Shown one piece after another: positions 10,811 to 21,179 of a stretch of 64,000 nucleotides of DNA. Under the pieces are notes generated by a model. The model ran no database searches. It had not been told where the DNA came from and saw only the letters and a list, made by a program, of their open reading frames with translations. Made by a program: the position numbers and the translations under genes. Within the stretch, counting starts at the first letter, position 1; each line of letters starts with the position of its first letter. Origin of the DNA: Nymphaea colorata (lineage: Eukaryota; Streptophyta; Magnoliopsida; Nymphaeales; Nymphaeaceae); assembly GCF_008831285.2 (NCBI RefSeq), contig NC_045138.2:15285934-15349933 (forward strand). Reading direction: 5' to 3'.

Positions 10811-12277
10811 GTGGCTCAGAACCTTATGGAGCGGGGTGATTTGTTGGTTTCCTCTCGTGAGATTAAGCTCCACCACAGTCTCCTTAAGCTTATCAAGATG
10901 GATGAGGAGCGGTTAAGGCCAAAGGCTCATGTGAGGTGGATGAGGGAGGGCGATTCTAACTCAAATTTTTTTCATGCCATTGCTAAAGGCAGACAACAGA
11001 GAAACCATATCCGCACTATCAAGGATGGAGAGAGGGTTCTCTCTGACATGGATGAAATTTTTGCATCTTGCACTACTTACTTCAAAGACCTATTGACTGA
11101 CAATGCGGGTTCGGGGCTCCTTCCTTTCAATGTCTGTCCAGATCTAAGGGTGACAGAAGAAGAAAATGAGCTTTTGGTGAGTCCTATTCGCGATGAAGAA
11201 ATACAATGGACAATATTAAGGGCGAATAAGGATTCAGCTGTTGGACCAGATAGATTCAACAATCACTTTGATCAAGCATACTGGTTCATCATTGGGCCCG
11301 ATGTGAGCCTCGCAATTAAGGAGTTTTTCCGGTCTGAACGCATGGTAAAAGGGACCAACAAAACACATGTTGTTTTTCTTCCCAAAGAAGAGGGTGCATG
11401 CACTATGAACAAGTTTTGGCCTACCTCTCTTTGCAATAGCATTTTACGCATGAAACCCATTTTGAGTAGCATTCTTCACCGGAATCAGGCAGTATTTTTT
11501 ATGGGACGCAGCATCCAGGACAGCTTTTTACTCAGTCAAGAGGTGATTCAATCACTTGCTCACAAGAAGTCTAAAGCTTCGTGCATTAAAATCAACCTTA
11601 GCAAAGCTTATGATGGAGTGAATTGGCGGTTCCTAGAGAGTAGCCTTAAGCTGCAAGGCTTTTGCTCCAACTGGACTAGGCGATTTATGGTTGTTGTTTC
11701 TACTGTCTCCTCTGCACTGCTCATTAACGATAAGGAAGGATCATGGTCCTTCACCTCAAAGGGGTTGCGGCAAGGAGATCCCTTATCCCCCTACTTGTTC
11801 ATCATTATGATGGAAATACTTAATCGCAGCATGTTGGCTTATATGCAATTGGGTAAGATCCGTTGCCTAAAGGTTAGCGCTCTAAGCTCTATTCATTCCT
11901 CCTTCTATGTTGATGATGTCTTTGTTTTCATTGAAGGTAGGAAAAAATTCCTTTTAAGCCTTAGAGATTGTTTCTTTGAGTTTGAGGCTTGTTCGAAGCT
12001 CAAAGTTAATCCCAACAAGACCTCTATTTTTTTCTTTAATATTTCTGACGTCGAGTGTAGTAGACTATGTGCTATCACGGGCTGGAAAAGAGGTATCTTT
12101 CCAGTTATGCATTTGGCTCTGCCTCTCCAAGGACATGCCATCACGGAGAGCCAATGTGAGCACATAGTGATTAAAGTTAATCAGAAGTTGACTGGCTGGA
12201 AGCAGAAGCTGCTTTTTTATGTTGGAAAACTCTGCTTGGTTAAGCATGCTTTGACATCTATCCTAGCTATTGGATGA
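10811..12277 (+). pseudogene. LINE reverse transcriptase ORF (open segment, frameshifted at its end)
   Basis: This 488-codon open stretch carries the core of a non-LTR reverse transcriptase. Landmarks are the HVVFLPKEEGA segment, the INLSKAYDGVNW palm motif, the GLRQGDPLSPYLF motif and the catalytic FYVDD box (residues 367-371), where plant L1 elements usually have an FADD or YADD type. Upstream residues WMREGDSNSNFFHA are typical of plant LINE ORF2. The reading frame breaks near 12265 and continues in another frame at 12274-12549 (the conserved WIPPSTCHQIEKLCSGFIWRD region). The piece is therefore part of a dead ORF2, not a cellular gene. Confidence 0.9.
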
Positions 12278-13890
12278 TGCTCTTGTGGATTCCTCCATCA
12301 ACGTGCCACCAAATCGAAAAATTGTGTTCGGGTTTCATTTGGAGGGATGATCTGGAGGCCAAAGGGGCACACCTTATCAGCTGGAATACTCTTTGCAGAC
12401 CGAAGGTGGAGGGTGGAGTAGGGCTTCGACGCATGGTAGACATCAATCGGGCTAATTTCTGTTTTCTCGGGGTCAAAGCTATCACGCAGGACTCACTCTG
12501 GGCTGATCTTGTCAGGGCCAAGTATCTAACCAAAAAGAGTCTGTGGTAGTACACAAACTTAGTGGGAGTGAATCTAGCTCAAGGAAAAGGGTGATCTAAT
12601 GTTGGCAGTTAATTGAATCTCAAGTTCATTGGAGAGTCAACAATGGCCCAAGAGTCTAATTTTGGCGTGACCGGTGGAATGTTGTCATCATCTCCAATAT
12701 GATCTCACCTACTATTTTTCCGCTAATTCAAGATACCATGAATTGCACTTTTAAGGAGTTGTTTGCCGAGCAGGATACCTATGTCCATATGTTCCTTGAT
12801 TCTATGAGCATTTCCGTGCACCTCCCGATGCTTGATGATAGTCGATAGGATGTACTTGAATGGGTAGACTGCGGTTCCCGGCCACTGTCAAGACATCATC
12901 TTTGGGACATGCTGCGTGATAGTAATCCCACTCAGCAGTGGATGAATGCCATTTGGAATGTTGGAGCCCCTCTCCATGCTGCATGGACGACCTACCTGGC
13001 AGTTGAAGGTCGTCTCCATGTTGATGCTAGAACTTAGAAGCATGGACTCTACCTTGCCTCCAGATGTTATATTTGCAAAATGGCTTAAGAAGATATCAAC
13101 CATGTGTTCATCCATTGTAAAGAAGCTAAAAAACCTGTGAGAGTTAGTTATCAAGAAGTTCAGGCAGAGTAATTTCCAACCAGAAACGGTCAAAGACGCT
13201 CCCGTTTGGTGGACTTCGTGCAAATTTAAAAATAAAGTCCTCTTCAAGTGCTGGAAGAATTTGCTGCACATAATCCTCTGGTATATATGGAAATAGTGCA
13301 ACAGTTGCAAGCACGGGGATAAAGCTGCTATGAACCATAGTGGTAAGGCACTATGGAACTAGCGCAGTGACTTTATGATCTCTAGAGATTGGAAGTAGAC
13401 AAGCTATCCAAGCTTGGTTTCAAGTTGGGATTCCTTGGAGAGGTTGGAGGTGGGAACATGAAACTTCCCATAATATTTACATTGCAGTGTGCCAAAACAA
13501 GGATAGCAGGGATGTGGCTGCTCTTGTTAGGGAGAGTAGTGGGCGTCATGTTTTTGGTATTGCCTACTAGAGTGATGCAGCCAGAGCCACTGATGAAGCT
13601 TGGGTTCTTGAGCAAAGTCTTCTAGCAGTTCAGGAAATTGATAGGAGTGCGGGCAATATCAAAGTCATTTGTAATAATGGGTTTTTCATCAGCCGCTGCT
13701 GCAAGTGCTTCAGAGATGATTCAGTTCAGCAGATTTTGAGGGGCGTTGTAAGTCGACTATATAACAAACTAGTTTTTATTAGAGATGACCCTGCTTCCAA
13801 GGTGTTTCATCTTCCTATAAGAGGTGACAATGCCACTATTTGCAAGGTATGGCATCAGCCATCTCCAGACTGGAGGCTATCCAAGGATAT
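12274..13890 (+). pseudogene. LINE ORF2 C-terminal remnants (zf-RVT and RNase H)
   Basis: The segment continues the reverse-transcriptase ORF after a frameshift. 12274-12549 encodes the thumb or connection segment with CSGFIWRD. About 12990-13140 resembles the zf-RVT region (CYIC..INHVFIHC), seen across broken frames. About 13630-13890 resembles the end of the L1 RNase H domain (GDNATICKVWHQ). Multiple stops in all frames make it non-functional. Confidence 0.7.
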
Positions 13891-14002
13891 TTTGTAAATC
13901 ATTAGGATCTCACAGATCCCATTTTTGCTATAAATACTCTCACATTTTTTGTCAGTAAATTCTAGGGCAACCCCCTAATATCAGTTCACCTAAAAAAAAA
14001 GT

Positions 14003-14121
14003 TGTTCTCTCCCTCTCTCCCTTTTTCTTTCTCTCTCCCTCTCCCTCTTTTCTCTCTCTCTCTCCCTCTCCCCCTCCCTCTTTTTTCTCTCTCTCTCCCT
14101 CTCCCTCTCTCTCTCTCTCTC
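14003..14121. repeat. CT-rich imperfect microsatellite
   Basis: An imperfect (CT)n/(CCCTCT)n tract directly after the LINE A-tract and inside the hAT-like element. Confidence 0.9.
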
Positions 14122-15599
14122 TGAGCGACAGTCCGCTAGCGACAAATCAGTGGACGAATTCCCGAAGTAATAAGTTTTCTCTATCTTAATCTCAAGTTTA
14201 TTGCTATCAATTTCCTGTTTTGCATTCTTTTGCTTTACCACATTTCTTTATCGTTTCTCTGGACTAATAAGTTTATTCTTTTCCATGTTTTAAATTCTGT
14301 TGTCTCTTGTTCCTCAATGCATCTGTTGTCTTTTGGTTTGTTTCTCAATCTCATTTTTTGGTTTGTTTCTCAATCTCGTTTTTTGTTTTGTTCTTTTTCA
14401 GGATTGTTGCATGTGTTGGTTGGGATACTTTACCGTCTTAATTTTTTTTTTCTAGGATGTGTTCTTTTTGAGTTTCTAGAATTTGGATGTTTCTGCATTG
14501 AGTCCTGAACTTGGGAGATGAAAAAGTTGTGGAATTTTTAGTTTAGGCTTTTTGGAAAAAACGTACAAGATAAACTAGTTTAAACGAGCCAACGAGTCTA
14601 GATCGAGTCTCTTGAGTCAAATTCTAGTTGGAGTTGTGAAAGCTCGTGTCGAGTGTCTAGTTCGAGCTGACTAAACGTGAGTCGAGCCAAGCTCGAGTTC
14701 GACTCAGCTCGTGTGCAGCCCTAATTGCACCCAAAGCAAAAAGCAATCAATGTTGGGGGTATTCTTGGACTGTGGAGCTCAAAGCACTTCTTGGGAGAGA
14801 CAAGGTAAGGTGCGGAAGAGGAAAAAATAAAACATGAAATATAGTCTGACTTTTTTCTTCGAGGGGCGTTTGATGGCCTTATGACAGCAATGCTTTTCCT
14901 TCGTCATAAAACGGAGGAAAACTTTGTCACACTGATTACTATCATTGGTTCGTCGACATAGACAAATCTAGGAAATTATTCCAATGTCTTTCCATAAATA
15001 ATAGACAATTTTTTACTATTTTAACTTTTTTTTTCTTTTTGAAAAAACATGTTTTTAGTTGCTGACCAATTTTTATTTCTAATCTCAAACATAACACTCA
15101 TGCCTTCTAACTTCCTGGTGTCGAGCTTCAAATTTGTGGAAACTGTAAAAAGGACGACTTTTCTTACCATTATCCTTTACGTTAGTTGAAGTGTATCGTG
15201 GTTTCTAGCGATCAAACTCTCGAAACATTACCCTCTCCTTTCCTATGAGGTGAAATGGACATCTTTCATTCCTAGAACGTCGTATCTGGAGACAAAAAGT
15301 AGTTATTTTCGCAGTTCAATTGATAGGACCCAATGTTTAAAATTTACAAATGCTCGTTTTGGTTGGCACTAACTGCATTAATAAATTGTTTTGATTAAAC
15401 AGTATATACGCGATGTCTAAGCGTATGAGTCGTTCGAATACTATCCAATCTTGGACTTGAAATGGATCCAATTGATAAGAAAATTTAACATGATTAGCAA
15501 TCAAAATTCGAACGGATATAAAACTATTAATTGAATGCCACGACATGCAATGAGTGCGCAGGACAGTCATGATGGTACACTGATGGCCTCCCGGATGTC

Positions 15600-15900
15600 A
15601 ATATATTCAATTTGAATTGGATATCCGATTGAACTAATTGGAAGAAAACAGACATGCAAAATAAATTATAATATCGGATGAAGAAATCAAATCAGATTCA
15701 GGATTAAGAAATGACATTTGACCGGATTCAGATCAGAATCGGATATACATAGATTTCTGATCGGATTTATTTTAGAAAAATATCATGTCTAATGCTCATT
15801 TTGAAAATTGGCAAAATTCAGTTCAAAATTCGGATTCAGATATGAATATAAAAATGAGATTCAGATCATATTTAGATTGTAAAATCGGATTTCTGAAAAC
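15600..15900. repeat. Quasi-periodic GGATTCAGAT-rich block
   Basis: Same kind of degenerate GGATTC/ATCCGA word repeat as 7060-7480, in the opposite orientation. Confidence 0.45.
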
Positions 15901-16479
15901 TTGATTCAGTCATGGAGGGGTGAAGACACATTTGAGCTTGTGTGGGCAATTGCCTCCAACCATTGGTGTGCATCGATTATTTTCTCAATGACCCTAGTAC
16001 CTATTTGAAGGGCCCAATATTTTTGAATTAGTGCCCTTCACCTTAAAATTTTTTGCTCTACCAATGCAATTATGTGCTACATTTGAATATTTTGTGATAA
16101 TATTTCATAATCGTGTCACATTTTCTTCACAAGAACATGGAATTCTTGGATCATGGGTTTTTAGAAGCATGGTTTAACAAGTTAAAATGCATTTTTCAGA
16201 TATCATGGGTCATTCTTTTCATTAGAAAGTTTGGGCACTATCATTAGTCAGTGCTCCTCAAACAACATCTCTAGGGTTTCTTATGACGACCTTTTCATTG
16301 CAGGAAAAGCACATGCCACAACACATACGAAAATGAAGCTTATGAATGAGAACAACTGATAAAGGTAAGCCACTGAAGCTAAATTGCTATAAAAGAAGCG
16401 AACAAGCCACCGACGAATGGGGAAGGTATCAAATTCTAAATAAAAATGGACTTTTAGGGGTATCTGCTTTGTCAATATT

Positions 16480-16830
16480 CATATATATGGGATCAAATTT
16501 GGATTTGGATTTGAATGTGAATGAAGAAGAGATGTATTTAAATCTGAGTTTGAATCCAATTTCACTATCCAAATCTGATTCACATTGAGATCCGAATCCG
16601 AACCTGAATTTTGAATATAAACCAGCTGATTTTCAAAACGTAAGTGCATTGGTGAATATATGACAATATATATATATAGATATATATGTGTGTGTGAGAG
16701 AGAGAGAGAGAGAGAATATGATCAGATGTCATTCTTAAATGCGAAGTCGAATCCGATTTTTTAATATTAAATATTTCTTCATATTCAATTTTTTCAAAAT
16801 GGTTTCGGTTGAATTATCAATTCAAATGGG
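16480..16830. repeat. Quasi-periodic ATCCGAATC-rich block with (TA)n/(GA)n
   Basis: Contains the same degenerate words as 7060-7480 in the same orientation (shared GCTGATTTTCAAAAC-like segment). It is interrupted by a TATATA..TGTGTGAGAGAG tract at about 16668-16715. Confidence 0.5.
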
Positions 16831-17483
16831 ATTAGGGCAGTGAGGAGGGCCATGCAAACAGGCCAAGTTTTTAAAGTTTAAAATTTTAGTCTGGCCCATG
16901 TAAAATTTTTGAAAAAAAAAAAAAGAAGAAGAAGCAATGCCCATGTTAAACATTACCAAAATATTTATTTGATGGTTACAACCATTCAGCCTGTTAAACA
17001 TAAAATCCCGGCATGGACAATGTGTTTGGAAGTCCGTACGCCCTTCTGTACATCCTCTGATCAAACACAGTTGCAAAAGTCCCGGATGGTTTTAACATTT
17101 TTCGTATACGTTTTTTAACTTGAATATAAAGGATCTGACTAGCAATCGACTACTTTTGCTTCCCGATCTTCACACCCGATACAAATATTTGGGACGATCA
17201 AACATGCCCCGAGCGTTTAGGTAAACTCACTTGGTGCCTGGTCGGGGCTACATTATATGATCTAACAAGTTTATATCAATTCTAAGATTTTCCTTTTTCT
17301 TTTTTAATATTAATGAGTTATATGTACGCCGGCGGCCGCATAGAAGTTTCTTAGGCGAAAGCCAGCTTAGGTCTAAATCATGATACAATAAAAAGTCTAA
17401 AAATCTAGACCAACCACATGAGCTCAACATTTAGTACATAAATAATTAATCGAATGTCAAATCAGATCAACCAAAGAAGACTT

Positions 17484-17711
17484 TAAGGTTGTGTTTGTTT
17501 GGCTGCAGATTTGAGATCCGCGGTGATCTGAAATCCTTCCAGCTCAAATTCATAGATTTAAAATCAGATTACCCTTCCATCTGACCTTAAATTCATGGTA
17601 CATGTAACTTGATTTAAAATCCACGCTACTAAAATAAACATAGGATCTACCAAAACACACCTTTTTATGAAGCCTCAAATCTTAAATCCGAAGCTACCAA
17701 GCGCAACCTAA
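17484..17711. mobile_element. Tourist-like MITE with TAA target-site duplication
   Basis: The element occupies 17487-17708 (222 bases). It begins GGTTGTGTTTG and ends CAAGCGCAACC, an imperfect terminal inverted repeat, flanked by TAA at 17484-17486 and 17709-17711. A 3-bp TAA/TTA duplication and a GG(T/G)TGTGTTTG end fit PIF/Harbinger-type (Tourist) MITEs. The paralogous blocks near 8010-8030 and 19188-19210 lack it, so they act as empty sites. Confidence 0.8.
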
Positions 17712-17889
17712 AGAAACTTTAAATGTGATATAAATGTTGACCGGACCAGATTATCGCGCCAATTCCCTATTAATGCACGAACTTCCTTAGACCGATAAAT
17801 GGCCCAAACAAATAAAATAGTTACTGTTCAAACTAGGTTTGCATCAGATATATGACAACTAAATGGGTCGGCCCCAGGTCAGATGTAGA

Positions 17890-18176
17890 TTTGGCAGAAA
17901 AAAGGTTGGCAGGACCCAAGATCCAAATCGGACCCGCTTCAGGTCTAATCTGCCAGATGGTGGCTGGATCTGACTATTCGAATAGAATAGGTAGAAAAAT
18001 CAATTTGATTCAGTTTCCAGCACTCGACCGGACCAAACTCAAACCAGAAACAGACCTGAACCCAACCGAAGGACAGGGTCCAATATTTAAATCCAAATCC
18101 GTCAGCAGTATATTTAGTTTTTTTTTTTTTTTTTCCTTATAGATACCCATCATGAAAGATAGTTATATTTAACTAT
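17890..18176 (+). promoter_or_regulatory. Orphaned NHL distal promoter block
   Basis: The block matches 8150-8260 and 19320-19450 (AGGACCCAAGATCCAAATCGG). It continues into a T-rich tract and GTGGAATTTTCGTGAACCC, equivalent to 19790-19820. The proximal promoter with the TATA box found in the sister copies is missing because of the deletion described for the pseudogene. Confidence 0.65.
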
Positions 18177-18545
18177 ATGTGGAATTTTCGTGAACCCTTT
18201 TCCCGCTATTTGTATCAGGGGCATAAGAACACCACCATACTGCAGCCTGCTTTCATGGGGGAAGCTTTGTTGGTTCCTGGGAACTCCGTTGCTGGCTTCC
18301 TCGATGCTCAGAAAGCCAGTGTGTTTTACAATGTAGATGTGAAGATGAAACCCAAGATTGGGCATTTGAAGACAACCAAGTATAGTCCAAACGTCTGGTG
18401 CTTCTACTTGCAGGTTCCGTTGAACTCCATGAGCTCATCATCTTCTGCCACTGGTGGGTTCACATGGATCAAATGTGATGTGAACAGATCTTTGTTGTGT
18501 CCACATGATCTGCGTTCTACTTGCACAGATCTTACTGTGTTTTGA
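18177..18545 (+). pseudogene. NHL pseudogene lacking promoter core and 5' half
   Basis: From the codons YQGHKNTTILQ (about 18212 on), the sequence follows the C-terminal half of the neighbouring NHL proteins: GHKNT..LQPAF, SVAGFLDAQKAS, IGHLKTTKYSPNVW, SSSSATGGF and KCDVN. The start, the Cys-rich juxtamembrane region, the membrane segment and the NPN motif are absent. Comparison with the 20245 gene shows that sequence equivalent to about 19830-20668 was deleted, fusing distal upstream DNA to the middle of the coding region. The methionine that opens the frame (18177) lies in former upstream DNA. The C terminus reads past the usual CDVDYF end. It is a broken copy; production of a short protein is unlikely. 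Confidence 0.85.
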
Positions 18546-18689
18546 ATTTAAATATAAAAAACAAACAAGCTTTAATGATTAAAACTATGGTTAAGAGTTT
18601 GGAGAATGTTTTAGTGTATGTCTGTTCTTCCACGTATCTTACACCAAACGTGGTTTCTTTATTATGCAAACAAATGTTTGCATTTTCCT

Positions 18690-20244
18690 TGAAAAGTTTC
18701 ATTATGTATGAATTGGAAAATACCCATCTCATGGACTAATCTATGCTGATGAAATTGCATTTTTCTAGCATATTTTTTGGAAGTCCATGTGTCTATGTGC
18801 ATCCCCGTTTCAAACACAATTGCAAAAGTCGCGGATGGTTGTACATTTGTGGTCTACGTTTTTTCAGTTGAATCTAAAGGATCTGACTAGCAATCGATGA
18901 CTTCTGCTTCCGCAATACGTTATGTGACGTAACCAGTGGGTGCCACATGTGCCAGTCTCACAAAATTTATTTATTTTTATCTTAATAATTTATATACTTT
19001 ATTGTTTATATATATAACTGCTCTTAAAATCATTAAATTAATGCCTCCATCAACCAAAATTTCTATAACAGTTATATATGTATATATATAGAACCATCCG
19101 CGACTTTTGCTGAACACTTAGTATATAAATAATTAATTGGAATTATGGCCGAACCAAATCTAGCGAGTCAAGTTATGTAAGACAAAAGAAGCCGTAGAGT
19201 CTTTAAAGAGCGATTTAAATGTTGGCCTGACCAAATTATAGCGCCAAGTACCTAATGCCGGAAGTATGCATATGGGTCAGATCTAAGATAATTAAATGGG
19301 TCGTGGCCCCATGTCAGACTGAAATTTGGTAGAAAAAAAGGTTAACAGGACCCCAGATCCAAATCGGACCCGCTTACAGCTCTAATCTGGCTGAATGAGG
19401 CTGAATCCGACTATTCAAATAGAATCGGTAGAAAATCGATTTGATTCACCAATCCATTCATGGATGCCACATATAGTAACGTTTTGTTATTCAAAAATAT
19501 TTTAAAGGCTTCTATTTTTATTCATTTAAATATATCTTGTCCTTGTCTTTGAGAAAAGATTGATATAATAATAATTTTTTTCTGATTCAAAATTTCAATT
19601 ACTTAATCGGCCTATTCAATAGATATTTGATTCAGTTTCCGACCTTTACAACACTCGAGTGGACCCAACTCAAACCTGAACCCAAATGAAGAGACAGGGT
19701 CCAATATTTAGAGCCAAAGCCATCAGCTGATTCTTATTATAATTAGTTTTTTTTTTTTTTTCTTATAGAAACACCTCATATTTTACTATATATGGAATTT
19801 CTTTGAACCTTTTTTCCTGATATTTCCTCCAATTTTCATGGGCTCCCCAAATCGGATCCTAGATCATTAGCAGCCCGAACTTTCCTAGAAACTGGTCTCC
19901 CCAACTCGGACCCGACCCGTCGACGGACCATTCCCTTCCCTTTGGACTAACATCCTTTTCAGTTTTGGAAGCTTCCATGACATAACAGAAAGAAAACTGC
20001 ACAAACTTCCAATCGCCGCCACGACGAAAATTTTCCAATGTCCACACATTGGAATCTTCCGTTCTCTCCTATCGGTTCCCGCGTTTCCCCCCTACATACA
20101 CAACGCGTCGCGCGTGTTTCCAACTGCTATATATTGAGCTTCTCAATCTTCCCTTCTCTTCATCTTTCTCCTCTCGATCTATCTCCTTCTTCCTGGGCCT
20201 CAACAACGCTTCAAGTTTCAGACCAATTAACTTCCTTTGCTCTC
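18690..20244 (+). repeat. Duplicated NHL flank, copy 3
   Basis: Repeats the copy 1 and copy 2 blocks: ACTAATCTATGCTGATGAAA at 18735 (also 5258), GCAAAAGTCGCGGATGG at 18822, and the promoter block at 19330-19450. It leads into the intact NHL gene at 20245. Confidence 0.75.
20128..20135 (+). promoter_or_regulatory. TATA box of the 20245 NHL gene
   Basis: TATATATT, 117 bases before the ATG. It lies in a block (CAACTGCTATATATTGAGCTTC) shared with the genes at 8570 and 25494. Confidence 0.75.
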
Positions 20245-20955
20245 ATGGCCGAGTCCAAGCCGGCCAATCCCAATGGAGCCTACTATGGTGGTGCTCAAGG
20301 GATCCCAACCCCTCCCCAGAACCCCCCACAGGCCTACTACAGCCACGGCCGCGGCCACCGCTCCTGCGGCTGCTGCTGCATCATAGGCACCTTACTCAAG
20401 CTCATCGTCTCCATTGTTGTCATTCTTGGCATCGCCGCTCTCATCATCTGGCTCGTGCTCCGGCCATCGGCAGTCAAGTTCTACGTAGAAGATGTATCGC
20501 TGACGCAATTCAACCTGGCGAACACGAGCACTCTGCACTACGATCTCAAACTGAATGTTAGCATCAGGAACCCCAACAGGAAGATCGGGATCGACTACGA
20601 CAAGCTCGAGGTGGCGGCGTACTACGCCGATGAGCGTTTCGGATGGGTTCAGCTGCCTGGTTTCTATCAGGGGCATAAGAACACCTCCATACTGCAGACT
20701 GCCTTCAAGGGGCAATCTTTGATGGTTCCTGGTGACTCCATTGCTAATATCTTCAATGAACAGAAAGCAAGCGGATCTTACTATGTAGACGTGAAGATTA
20801 AGCCCAAGATGAGGTTCAAGATTGGGCAATTGAAGACAACCAAGTATAGCCCAAATGTTTGGTGCTACCTGGAGGTTCCGTTGAACTCCGTGAACTCATC
20901 ATCACCTGCCACTGGTGGGTTCACAAGGACCAAATGTGATGTGGACTACTTTTAG
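20245..20955 (+). CDS. NDR1/HIN1-like (NHL) LEA_2 membrane protein, HIN1/YLS9 type
   Basis: The single-exon gene encodes 236 residues. The start chosen gives MAESKP, parallel to MADSKP in the sister gene of identical length. The N terminus is Pro/Tyr/Gln-rich (residues 10-38). A CGCCC cluster at 41-45 may be lipidated. One membrane helix spans about 46-72. The LEA_2 domain covers about 93-205, with NPNRKIGI at 109-116 and the YYADERFGW and YQGHKNT blocks typical of the HIN1/NHL3/NHL10 group. The family acts at the plasma membrane in defence and stress signalling. Its TATA box is at 20128 and a poly(A) signal AATAAA at 21111-21116. It faces the minus-strand NHL gene ending at 22799. It is roughly four-fifths identical by eye to the 25494 gene. 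Confidence 0.94.
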   Translation: MAESKPANPNGAYYGGAQGIPTPPQNPPQAYYSHGRGHRSCGCCCIIGTLLKLIVSIVVILGIAALIIWLVLRPSAVKFYVEDVSLTQFNLANTSTLHYDLKLNVSIRNPNRKIGIDYDKLEVAAYYADERFGWVQLPGFYQGHKNTSILQTAFKGQSLMVPGDSIANIFNEQKASGSYYVDVKIKPKMRFKIGQLKTTKYSPNVWCYLEVPLNSVNSSSPATGGFTRTKCDVDYF

Positions 20956-21110
20956 GTTTTTGGGTTTTTTTTTTTTTCTTTTCATTCTTTTTTATGTCCA
21001 CATTTGTTCTTGTTATGTGCTTTTGGACAGATCTTGCTGTGTTCATTAGATGCGTTTAGTGATTAAGATTCTTCTCTTTTTTTGGTCTTTTTGTGTGTAT
21101 ATCAGTATGT

Positions 21111-21116
21111 AATAAA
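21111..21116 (+). terminator. Poly(A) signal of the 20245 NHL gene
   Basis: AATAAA in the 3' flank. The same context, GTAATAAAA(C/G)TC, occurs after the sister gene at 26350. Confidence 0.6.
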
Positions 21117-21179
21117 ACTCATTTTCTTTACAGAGGATACATATATTTATGTTTTGCTTGGAAGTTAAGGCATTCTGCA

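Larger units (their letters stand above)
9900..13999 (+). mobile_element. Decayed L1-type LINE nested in the hAT-like element
   Basis: The domain order is that of plant L1 LINEs. An endonuclease remnant with the terminal SDHSPI motif lies at about 10250-10600. It is followed by reverse transcriptase, a zinc-knuckle-like zf-RVT region near 13000-13130 and an RNase H-like tail at about 13400-13890. It ends near an A9 tract at 13991-13999. There are many stops and frameshifts, so it is inactive. The left boundary is approximate because the 5' end is probably truncated. I could not find a target-site duplication for the LINE itself. Confidence 0.85.
9428..14731. mobile_element. hAT-like DNA transposon with terminal inverted repeats and 8-bp TSD
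   Basis: The element spans 9436-14723 (5288 bases). It begins TAGGGCTGCA and ends TGCAGCCCTA, perfect 10-bp terminal inverted repeats. It is flanked by the direct repeat ATTGCACC at 9428-9435 and 14724-14731. An 8-bp TSD and a TAGGG terminus are hallmarks of hAT elements. Subterminal regions are rich in GAGCTCG/CGAGCC words (9450-9540 and 14575-14715), another hAT-like trait. I see no hAT transposase; the interior is mostly an L1 LINE plus CT tracts. The related copy at 4750-4960 lacks the insertion and serves as an approximate empty site. It is probably non-autonomous. Confidence 0.85.
14724..18160 (+). repeat. Duplicated NHL flank, copy 2, part right of the transposon
   Basis: Similarity to copy 1 resumes right after the TSD (AAAGCAATCAATG, GAGACAAGGTAAGG). 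It continues through the GAAAACTTTGTCAC and GGACGACTTTTCTTACCA blocks (14930-15170), the GTAAGCCACTGAAGC block (16363) and the CAAAAGTCCCGGATG block (17073). It runs to the NHL promoter block at 17890-18020. A MITE inserted at 17487. Confidence 0.75.

Noticed and set aside
10811-12277. Intact reverse transcriptase gene
   Set aside because: The frame is broken at its 3' side and the endonuclease, zf-RVT and RNase H parts carry stops, so it is a LINE remnant.
20038-20244. In-frame upstream extension of the NHL protein from 20038
   Set aside because: It would include the TATA box and leader as coding. The sister gene's equal-length protein supports the start at 20245.
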